Notes under the pieces: generated by a model
Databases searched by the model: none
Told to the model about the DNA's origin: nothing
What the model saw: only the letters and a program-made list of their open reading frames with translations
In this document: positions 1-6,929 of the stretch, in pieces
Layout: the number at the start of each line of letters is the position of its first letter
How positions within the stretch are numbered: position 1 is the stretch's first letter
Assembly: GCA_964427175.1 (NCBI GenBank)
Contig: CAYRTP010000029.1
Location: 1-18,687, forward strand
DNA length: 18,687 nucleotides
Reading direction: 5' to 3'
Source of the DNA: CAMEON01 sp964427175
Lineage (GTDB): Bacteria > Bacillota > Clostridia > Oscillospirales > CAG-272
Made by a program: the position numbers and the translations under genes

Positions 1-2435
1 AGGTGGTTGCTGTAGTATTCATAGCCGTGCTCGTAGCTCCAATGGCTGTAGGTGCTGATGTTCAGACGGGGATCGGTAGCTCCCGCGGAGCCCGCCAGGG
101 CCAGGTAGTCCTCGTCGCTGACCACGTAGTAAAACTCCGCGTTACCGCTGTTCCAATGCTGATTCATATAGCGGTCGTAATCGGCGTACAGCGCGTCATA
201 GGTGCACATATCCAGCACGGCGGCATCCGCGCCGTCGATGGCCAGGAAGTCCTGTAGTTGGGCATCAGTGGGGTATTCGCCGTACTCCTCATGGTAGAGG
301 TAGGCGGCGCAGAGGTAGTAGTTATCGTAGCCCGCGAGGGACGCGGCGGCACCGATATGCTGTTTTTTGGCGACCGCCCACTCCTCGAAGTTCACGTCCT
401 CGTAGGGCTGAAGGCCGCTCAGCTTGACCTCCAGGAACTCGGGCAGGTAGGGGAAATAGTGGTCAAAGAACCATACGGGAAGCACGTCCTCGGGGGGGAT
501 CTCCATCTGCTCGGCGTAGACGTAGGGATCCGTGATGAGCTTGACACCGTGGGTCTCGTAGACGTAGGCGGGGTAATCCTCAATGCCCGTATGCTTGCCC
601 AGGATATCCGACACCACGAAGGTCTTGCCTAGGATGGTGATCTTATCCCCCACGGCCATGTCGCCGTAGCCCTCGCGGTAGGCGATCTGCCCCGCCCCCA
701 CGGTGCTCTCCATCCCCACGCTGGAGGCGGGGACCAGGGGCATCCAGTAGTAGCGATCCAAGAGGGATTGGGTCATGACCATGCCGTCCAGGTAGTAGAA
801 CAGCTCGTCGGATTCCACCACGCCCACGATGCGGAGATTGGCGGTAGTCGCACCCACGTAGCTGTGGAGAATCATACCCCCGTAGTTACGTGAGACCATG
901 CCGATCAGGTCGGCGTATTCGTTCAGAAAGCTGGCGGTAGAGGTCTCCAGGAGCTTATCGGCCAGGGCGGTGGTAACCAGGATGTCCGCGGAACCCTTCT
1001 TCACGGTTCCCTCCCCCGCCACCACGGGCAGGCCCTCGGCGTGGGTGACGTCCACCATCTGCCCCGAGGCGGTGAGGGTGACGGTCTTGGCGGTCATGAA
1101 GGCGGCGGAGTTGAAGGTCAGGCTTTCGGTATCGTGGAGGGGACTGCTTCCGATGATGCGGGCAAATTCCATGCCGTGGTTCCCCATCTCGGACGAAATC
1201 GCGGAGTAGTCCGCCTCGGGATCCAGGGGGATATAGAACATATTGGGATTATGATCCCGTCGGAGATCGGTGTAGGAGCGGATCCCCGCGCCGAAGGCGG
1301 CAGTCATGAACACCATGATGACCGCCAGCATCAAGAGGCAGGCGCGCAAGAGCTTTTTGCCCTTCTTGCGGGTATTCCCGGCCGAGAAATTCTCCCGCCA
1401 AGCGTAGGCCAGGGAATTCTTCCAATGGAACAGGCGGCCGAAATTCTTGCCCTCCACGGAGGTCAGCTTGGACATATCCAGGTGACGGCCGTTGACGGTG
1501 CCGTCCTTGGCCTCGCCCGCCTCGTGGAATACACCGTCCATGAGCTTGATCTCGCTTCCCTCGTCCAGGAATTTGACGGCGGGATTATTGGTTTTGAGAT
1601 AGAGCCTACCGCCCACGTTGACCACCTGCAAGGTGATCTCGGCCGCAGGCTCGCCGTAGTATTCCAAGCGGACACCGGGGGCGGCGGTCTCGGTTTTGGT
1701 CAACTCACCCAGGTAGATGTGGTTCTTGTTGCGGCGGATGTAGCCGTTGGCTCCCTCGTTGATGCGGTCGGAGTGGACGCGGCCGTCCCGAAGCTCAATG
1801 ACGCGGTCGCAGTAGAAGTCCACCAGATTGGCCTCGTGGGTGACCAGCAGGACCAGGTGGGTGCGGGAAATTTCCTTGAGGATATCCATGACCAGGACGG
1901 TATTGGCTTCGTCCAGGTTGCCCGTGGGCTCGTCGGCCAGGATGATGGCGGGATTCTTGACCAGGGCGCGGGCGATGGCTACCCGCTGTTGCTGACCGCC
2001 CGACAGGGTATCGGGGGTACGGTCGCGGTATTTGGCCATATCCACGTTGGTGAGGGCGGCCATGGTGCGCTCGGTGATATCGGTCTCGTCGGTCATGCCG
2101 CAGAGGCGGAGGGCGGCGGAGACGTTCTCAAAGACGGTCTCGCTGACGTTCAGATTGTAGTTTTGGAAAATGTAGCCCACGTAGCGGTTCCGCAGGGTAT
2201 CGGTATCCTCACGGATGCTTTTGCCGAACAGCTCGATGGATCCCGAAGCGATCTTATCCAGACCGCCGATGGCGTTGAGCAGGGTGGTCTTACCGCAACC
2301 GCTGGGACCGAAAATGGCCACCAGGCCCGACTCGGGGAGCTCCAGGGTAATGTCATCCATGACGTGGAGCTGGTTGCTTTTGCCCTTATTGTAGTATTTA
2401 TGGGCGTTCTGAATCTTAACGGGGGAGTTTATCAT
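1..2435 (-). CDS. ABC transporter ATPase fused to FtsX/MacB-type permease (3' end beyond left edge)
   Basis: 811 codons are visible from the ATG at 2435; the gene runs off the left edge. The N-terminal ~225 residues are a complete ABC ATPase: Walker A GPSGCGKT (43-50), signature LSGGQ (144-148), Walker B ILADEP (165-170) and H-loop His200. This class (LolD/MacB/BceA) powers FtsX-type permeases. A linker leads to one membrane segment (about 362-384) and then a large extracytoplasmic region rich in Tyr and Asp, resembling a MacB core domain. The expected three C-terminal membrane helices would lie outside the window. The start overlaps the stop of the upstream paralog by 4 nt (ATGA), and AGGAGG lies 11 nt before it, so the two are translationally coupled. 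The probable role is the second half of a heterodimeric exporter or mechanotransmission complex for a peptide, lipid or antibiotic; the substrate cannot be read from sequence. Confidence 0.93.
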   Translation of the reverse strand, partial: MINSPVKIQNAHKYYNKGKSNQLHVMDDITLELPESGLVAIFGPSGCGKTTLLNAIGGLDKIASGSIELFGKSIREDTDTLRNRYVGYIFQNYNLNVSETVFENVSAALRLCGMTDETDITERTMAALTNVDMAKYRDRTPDTLSGGQQQRVAIARALVKNPAIILADEPTGNLDEANTVLVMDILKEISRTHLVLLVTHEANLVDFYCDRVIELRDGRVHSDRINEGANGYIRRNKNHIYLGELTKTETAAPGVRLEYYGEPAAEITLQVVNVGGRLYLKTNNPAVKFLDEGSEIKLMDGVFHEAGEAKDGTVNGRHLDMSKLTSVEGKNFGRLFHWKNSLAYAWRENFSAGNTRKKGKKLLRACLLMLAVIMVFMTAAFGAGIRSYTDLRRDHNPNMFYIPLDPEADYSAISSEMGNHGMEFARIIGSSPLHDTESLTFNSAAFMTAKTVTLTASGQMVDVTHAEGLPVVAGEGTVKKGSADILVTTALADKLLETSTASFLNEYADLIGMVSRNYGGMILHSYVGATTANLRIVGVVESDELFYYLDGMVMTQSLLDRYYWMPLVPASSVGMESTVGAGQIAYREGYGDMAVGDKITILGKTFVVSDILGKHTGIEDYPAYVYETHGVKLITDPYVYAEQMEIPPEDVLPVWFFDHYFPYLPEFLEVKLSGLQPYEDVNFEEWAVAKKQHIGAAASLAGYDNYYLCAAYLYHEEYGEYPTDAQLQDFLAIDGADAAVLDMCTYDALYADYDRYMNQHWNSGNAEFYYVVSDEDYLALAGSAGATDPRLNISTYSHWSYEHGYEYYSNH

Positions 2436-4837
2436 GCCTTGGAGCCTCCTTTCAGGGTCTTTTTGACGCTCTCGCTGAACATCCGCTTGACGTACTTACG
2501 GGACAGGTTGAGGGCGATGAGCACCAGCACGGCGGCGATCAAGAGGTAATCGGCGGCGTGGAGGAAGGGGAACAGGTAGTTGGTGGTGGGGAGCATATAC
2601 ACCACGGCGCAGGTGATGGCGGTGATCACGGCGGCGGGGATGAGGGAGATGAGGGTCTGGACGTAAATGCTGACACGGACCACCGTGGTGGGGATGCCCA
2701 TGGAGCGCATGATGGCCACGTCACCGCGGGTGGCGTTCATGGCACGGGAGGAGCAGAGGGAGAGGAACAGAGTGACGAATCCGATGGCCATGAGCCACAC
2801 GAAAGCCATGAGGCCCGCCATGATCTTTTCTTCCAAGACCTCAAAGATATCCGACTCCACGGTCTCGTCCGAGACCACAGCGGTATAGCCCAGCTCGCGG
2901 AGGGTCTCCACCTTGTCGTGGGCCTCTCGGTCGTTCTCAAAGAACAGGGAGGCCTGGGTGTAGGCTTGGGTGTAGTAGTGCTGATACATGAAATCCAGCA
3001 GGATATCGGGGGAGAGGACCACGAAGGCGGTATTCTGAATACCCAGGTCCTCCTCCCATTGGGCGTAGTAACGCTCCTCCAGGCAGGTTTTCATGCTGTC
3101 GGATACGTCGCGCACCATGGTGCAGTCCGTGAAGGGGTACTCCACAGCGGATTCCTCGCCGTAGCCCGGCTTCATGCTGTCCTCGATGTAGTAACCGCCG
3201 CCGAACAGGCCGCCGTAGTCGTAGTATTCGTAGGTGTGGAAATAGCCTGTCAGAACGGTTTCGATCTTTACCCGGTCCAGGTTCACCTCGTCGCCCCTCC
3301 CTGCTCCCAACTCGGAAAGGTAGCCCGGGAGGGCGTGGTGGTTGACGTAGTAGGAGCCTGCGGGGAGCTCAAAGTCGATGAAGGTATCCCCGCCCAGGCT
3401 GATGCCGTAGTGGGGTCCCTCTCCGCTCGGAGTGGAGAGACTGACGTTATAGGTGAAATTGTACTGCTCCGAGAAAAAGGCGATGGCCGATGCGATCCGG
3501 TAGCCCTTCTCGGTAAAGAGCATACGGGGAGTGCGGGTGTTATCGTAGTAGTAGCGCACGCCCACCACCTTGTAGGAGGCCATGCCGAACAGGATGGGGA
3601 GTTCGGTCTCCTCAAAGCCGTCCTGTCCCAGGTGGTTCTTGAAGGACACGGGGACCTCCAGAATCACCTCGTTGTCGGCCTCGGGATAGCGTCCCTCGTC
3701 CAGCTTCAGGGCGGAGGCAGGGTAGCCGAAGGTGAAATCGTAGTAGTCATAATCTTCTCCGATGAGGAGGTAGATGGTGTTGTCCAGCATGGAATCGTAG
3801 TGGAGATGGTCCGTAGCTCCCAGGTCGGCGGCTAACGTTTCCAGCTCCTCGTCGGTGATGACCTTGCCGTCACGGCGGACGATGACGGTACGTCCCGAGA
3901 CGTGGGTGAACATGGTCTTTTCCTTGAACAGATTACGGGATTCGTAGGTGTAGGAGGTGACCAGGGCCAGCACCAGGGAGGTGACGGTCATGAGGATGCA
4001 GAGGAACACCGACAGCTTGGGGGTGGCGGTGAAGCGCACCCGCCCCAGGATGAGTCCGTTGCGGAGAGTGTGGGCGGTCTTTTGGGCGGTGCCTTGGGTG
4101 GGTTTTCCGAGAGTGGCGGCAATCAAGACCGACTCGGAGACCGAGCCGGCGGGGCGGATGGTGTGATCCAGCTCCACCGCGCCGTCGAAAATGCGGATGT
4201 GGCGGGTGGCGTACTCCTCCACCTGCTCAAAGTTGTGGGTGACCACGATGACCAGCTTATCCTCCGAGACCTCCCGCAAAAGCTGAATGATCTCCTTGGA
4301 GGACTGGCTGTCCAGGTTGCCCGTGGGCTCGTCGGCCAGGATAATGGGGGAATCCTTGGCCAGGGCGCGGGCTATGACGGTTCTCTGCTTCTGTCCGCCC
4401 GAGAGCTTACTGCCCTTATGGTGGATGTGCTTTTCCAGCCCCACGCGGCGGAGGAGCTCCAGGGCCTTCTCCCGCCGTTTTCGTGGGTTTTCAATGTTCA
4501 TTAGGGCCAGCTCCACGTTCTGCAGGACGGTGAAGCTCTCGATGATGTTGTAATCCTGGAAGATGAAGGAAATATACTGCTTGCGGTATTCCTCCCAATC
4601 CTTTTGCATGAAGTGGGAGGTGGGTTCTCCCTCGACCAACAGTTCTCCCTCCTCGTAGGTATCCATGCCGCTGATGACGTTGAGCAGGGTGGATTTACCC
4701 GACCCCGATTTGCCCGTCACCGCCACGAATTCCCCCCGCTCGAAGGACAGATTGACCCCGCGGATGCCAACCGACACGTTGGATTCCGATACGTAGATCT
4801 TGCCGATGCTTTTCAGCTCCAAAAGCGGCGCGTTCAT
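2432..4837 (-). CDS. ABC transporter ATPase fused to FtsX-like permease, 801 aa
   Basis: Complete fused ABC/permease protein. The ATPase carries Walker A GKSGSGKST (42-50), Q-loop FQDYN (93-97), LSGGQ (145-149), Walker B ILADEP (166-171) and H-loop His201. After a basic linker there is a first membrane helix at about 275-296. A long extracytoplasmic domain (about 300-670) follows, rich in YY, DY and EY pairs. Three C-terminal helices (about 672-694, 722-750, 763-779) with a MRSMGI segment between the first two are typical of FtsX domains. The usual family layout is separate ATPase and permease genes, or the MacB fusion; here both partners of a pair are fusions. AAGGAG sits 9 nt before the ATG. 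It is the first gene after a strong promoter and a structured leader, and it overlaps the next gene by 4 nt. No histidine kinase, response regulator or solute-binding gene is adjacent. Substrate unknown. Confidence 0.94.
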   Translation of the reverse strand: MNAPLLELKSIGKIYVSESNVSVGIRGVNLSFERGEFVAVTGKSGSGKSTLLNVISGMDTYEEGELLVEGEPTSHFMQKDWEEYRKQYISFIFQDYNIIESFTVLQNVELALMNIENPRKRREKALELLRRVGLEKHIHHKGSKLSGGQKQRTVIARALAKDSPIILADEPTGNLDSQSSKEIIQLLREVSEDKLVIVVTHNFEQVEEYATRHIRIFDGAVELDHTIRPAGSVSESVLIAATLGKPTQGTAQKTAHTLRNGLILGRVRFTATPKLSVFLCILMTVTSLVLALVTSYTYESRNLFKEKTMFTHVSGRTVIVRRDGKVITDEELETLAADLGATDHLHYDSMLDNTIYLLIGEDYDYYDFTFGYPASALKLDEGRYPEADNEVILEVPVSFKNHLGQDGFEETELPILFGMASYKVVGVRYYYDNTRTPRMLFTEKGYRIASAIAFFSEQYNFTYNVSLSTPSGEGPHYGISLGGDTFIDFELPAGSYYVNHHALPGYLSELGAGRGDEVNLDRVKIETVLTGYFHTYEYYDYGGLFGGGYYIEDSMKPGYGEESAVEYPFTDCTMVRDVSDSMKTCLEERYYAQWEEDLGIQNTAFVVLSPDILLDFMYQHYYTQAYTQASLFFENDREAHDKVETLRELGYTAVVSDETVESDIFEVLEEKIMAGLMAFVWLMAIGFVTLFLSLCSSRAMNATRGDVAIMRSMGIPTTVVRVSIYVQTLISLIPAAVITAITCAVVYMLPTTNYLFPFLHAADYLLIAAVLVLIALNLSRKYVKRMFSESVKKTLKGGSKA

Positions 4838-4902
4838 TGTTTTTGATCTCCTTTCGGTGGTAATTGGTATATGCCTGTACTGATATAGACGGATTTTTTA
4901 GG

Positions 4903-4943
4903 GGCTGATTACGGTTTTTCGCGTAAAAATTCCCGTATCAGCC
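4903..4943 (-). promoter_or_regulatory. Bulged stem-loop in the leader of the ABC operon
   Basis: On the minus strand the arms GGCTGATACGG and CCGTAATCAGCC pair over 11 bp with one bulged A. Inside the loop, TTTTT and AAAAA can add a second short helix closed by ACGCG. It directly abuts the dyad at 4944-4975 and lies about 65 nt before the ATG of the first ABC gene. It lacks a T-tract on its 3' side, so it is not an obvious terminator; a leader RNA structure or a protein-binding dyad are both possible. It matches no riboswitch class that I recognise. Confidence 0.5.
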
Positions 4944-4975
4944 AAAAAGTGCACCACCCGAGGTAGTGCACTTTT
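4944..4975 (-). promoter_or_regulatory. 32-nt hairpin/dyad over the ABC-operon transcription start: operator and/or recQ terminator
   Basis: Arms 4945-4958 and 4962-4975 form a 14-bp stem around a 3-nt loop centred on 4960. The only non-Watson-Crick pair (4955/4965) is a U-G wobble in minus-strand RNA but a C-A mismatch in plus-strand RNA, so the RNA hairpin favours the leftward direction. Five T residues follow it, as in an intrinsic terminator for recQ, whose stop lies 52 nt upstream. However, the dyad also begins immediately after the -10 box of the ABC promoter and covers the predicted start site near 4969, the classic place for a repressor operator (GTGCAC core in both arms). The two roles are not exclusive. 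Confidence 0.65.
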
Positions 4976-5004
4976 ATCATATCACACGGCTATTGGCTTG
5001 TCAA
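4976..5004 (-). promoter_or_regulatory. Sigma-A-type promoter of the ABC transporter operon
   Basis: On the minus strand TTGACA (5004-4999), a 17-nt spacer and TATGAT (4981-4976) give an 11/12 consensus match. The upstream sequence (about 5010-5036) is strongly A/T-rich, like an UP element. The predicted start near 4969 gives a 5' UTR of about 130 nt holding two stem-loops. The promoter lies between recQ and the ABC genes, so the ABC pair can be expressed independently of the upstream gene train. Confidence 0.8.
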
Positions 5005-5027
5005 TAGTTTTTTCAAATTTAATAGTA

Positions 5028-6929
5028 TTAAGATTGATCGTCCAGGTACGACGAAATGCGCTCCAAAAACACTTCACCGTAGCGGTCCAGCTTGGCCTGG
5101 CCCACGCCCGAGACCTCCAGAAACTCAGCGGGGGTGCGGGGGAGCTTGACGCACATATCCTCCAGGGTGGCGTTGGAAAAGATGTAGAAGGCGGGGACGT
5201 TCTGGGCCTGGGCCAGCTCGAAGCGGAGATCGGCCAGGACCTTGTATAGTGCGGGATCGGAGGCTCCTGCGGAGGCACCTTTGCGGGAACGGGAGGCGGC
5301 CCGCTCGGTGTCCCGACGTTCCTTTTTGGCGGCGCGGGACTCGGTCTCCATGTCGGCGGGGTAGCGCATGGTGACGGGAATACGTTTGTAGAGGATATCC
5401 CCCGAGGTCTCGGTGAGGGTGAGGATGGGGTACTCCCCTTCGGTCATGCGGATATAGCCTTGGCCGATGAGAGCCTTTATGATCTGCTTGACGTAGAGGA
5501 TGCTGTACTTTTTCATGAGGCCGAAGGTGGTCTGCTTGTCCAGCCCCATCTCCAGGATGCGCTCACTGCGGGAGCCATGAAGGATCTGTCCGATGAGAAC
5601 CATCCCCAGCCGCTGACCGGTTCGTGCAATGCAAGAGAGGACCATTTGGGCCTCGATGGTGATATCGGCGGTGGCTAACCCTCCCGTACAGTTGGAGCAG
5701 TTCCCGCATCCGCAGGTGTCCTCTCCGTCGGTGTAGGCGGCGGGGAGATCCTCCCCGAAGTAGTTCAGGATATAGCTCCGCAGACAGCCGGGAGTATTAG
5801 CGTAATCCGACATACGGCGGAGGCGGTCCAGGTCGCGGGCGCGGACAGTGGCGAGCTCCTCCTCGGTGAGGTCGGGGTTCGGGTCGCCGTTCTCGATCAT
5901 ATAGCGGGCGGTCTGCACGTCACCGGGGGTGTAGAGCAACAGGCAATCGGCGGCGGTGCCGTCTCGGCCCGCACGGCCCGCCTCCTGGTAGTAGGCCTCC
6001 ATGCTCTTGGGCATATTGTAGTGGACCACGAAGGAGACGTTGGATTTGTCGATGCCCATACCGAAGGCGTTGGTGGCCACCATGACAGTCTTGCGGTCGT
6101 AGAGGAAATCCTCCTGGTTCTGCCGGCGGTCGGTGTCGCTCATGCCCGCATGGTAGGCGGTGGCATCGATACCCGCGCGGCAGAGATTTTCGCAGACCTC
6201 CTCCACCCCCGCTCGGGTGGAACAGTAGATGATGCCGCTCTCCCCTTCCCGCTCGTGGAGGAAGGCGGCCAGGGCTACGGGCTTGTCCTTGGGCTTGCTG
6301 TGCTTGATGCCGAACCACAGATTGGGACGGTCAAAGCCCGTGGTCAGCGAATAAGGGGTGCGGAGCTCCAAAAGGCGCATGATATCCTCGCGGACGTGGT
6401 CGGTGGCGGTGGCGGTAAAGGCTCCCACGGTGGGACGGCGGTCCAGCTCACGGATGAAGCGGGCGATATGCAGGTAGCCGGGACGGAAATCCTGGCCCCA
6501 TTGGGAGACGCAGTGGGCCTCGTCTACGGCGATGAGGGGGATGGTCAACCCACGGCAGATGTCCACGAAGGCGGGCACGTCCAACCGCTCGGGTGCGACG
6601 TAGACCAGCTTATAGACCCCGTTGGCCATATTGTAACACACGCGGTCATATTGGGCGGGGGTGAGGGAGCTGTTGATGTAGGCCGCGGGGACTCCCGACT
6701 GGGTCAGGGTGTTGACCTGGTCCTTCATCAAAGAGATGAGGGGGGAGATCACCAGGGTGACTCCCTCCAGCATCAGCGCGGGGATCTGGTAGCAGGCCGA
6801 TTTACCCGCGCCCGTGGGCATGACTGCCATCACGTCACGGCCCGAAAGGAGGCTGTCGATGACCGCCTCCTGGCCGGGACGGAAGGTGTCGTGGCCGAAG
6901 TAGGTTTTGAGGATCTGATGCTTATTCAT
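5028..6929 (-). CDS. recQ: ATP-dependent DNA helicase RecQ
   Basis: 633-aa RecQ-family 3'-5' DNA helicase acting in recombination and replication-fork repair. In order: motif 0 FRPGQ (16-20), Walker A PTGAGKS (38-44), DEAH box (135-138) with the aromatic-rich loop VSQWGQDFRP just after it, the second RecA domain with the QEAGRAGRDG motif VI, the zinc-binding cysteine cluster CGCGNCSNC in the RQC region, a winged-helix region, and a C-terminal HRDC domain (about 555-630) ending near VSGVGQAKLDRYG. All key residues are present and the length is normal. A basic, Arg/Lys/Ala-rich linker (about 535-555) precedes HRDC. The ATG lies inside the end of the glycosidase gene (8-nt overlap), with a weak GAGGT ribosome site 11 nt upstream, which suggests translational coupling. 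Its transcript probably ends at the hairpin at 4944-4975. Confidence 0.97.
   Translation of the reverse strand: MNKHQILKTYFGHDTFRPGQEAVIDSLLSGRDVMAVMPTGAGKSACYQIPALMLEGVTLVISPLISLMKDQVNTLTQSGVPAAYINSSLTPAQYDRVCYNMANGVYKLVYVAPERLDVPAFVDICRGLTIPLIAVDEAHCVSQWGQDFRPGYLHIARFIRELDRRPTVGAFTATATDHVREDIMRLLELRTPYSLTTGFDRPNLWFGIKHSKPKDKPVALAAFLHEREGESGIIYCSTRAGVEEVCENLCRAGIDATAYHAGMSDTDRRQNQEDFLYDRKTVMVATNAFGMGIDKSNVSFVVHYNMPKSMEAYYQEAGRAGRDGTAADCLLLYTPGDVQTARYMIENGDPNPDLTEEELATVRARDLDRLRRMSDYANTPGCLRSYILNYFGEDLPAAYTDGEDTCGCGNCSNCTGGLATADITIEAQMVLSCIARTGQRLGMVLIGQILHGSRSERILEMGLDKQTTFGLMKKYSILYVKQIIKALIGQGYIRMTEGEYPILTLTETSGDILYKRIPVTMRYPADMETESRAAKKERRDTERAASRSRKGASAGASDPALYKVLADLRFELAQAQNVPAFYIFSNATLEDMCVKLPRTPAEFLEVSGVGQAKLDRYGEVFLERISSYLDDQS

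Noticed and set aside
1918..4380. Near-identical DNA around the Walker B motifs of the two ABC genes
   Set aside because: The match is short and falls on the most conserved protein motif with biased codon use, so protein constraint explains it without recent recombination.
1041..4504. Plus-strand open frames opposite the ABC transporter genes
   Set aside because: Both minus-strand proteins have complete ABC motifs; the plus frames are low-complexity shadows with no recognisable domain.
4990..5008. CTATTG/CAATAG inverted repeat followed by T residues, as a plus-strand terminator
   Set aside because: The stem is only 6 A/T-rich base pairs, no plus-strand gene precedes it, and it overlaps the -35 box of the leftward promoter.
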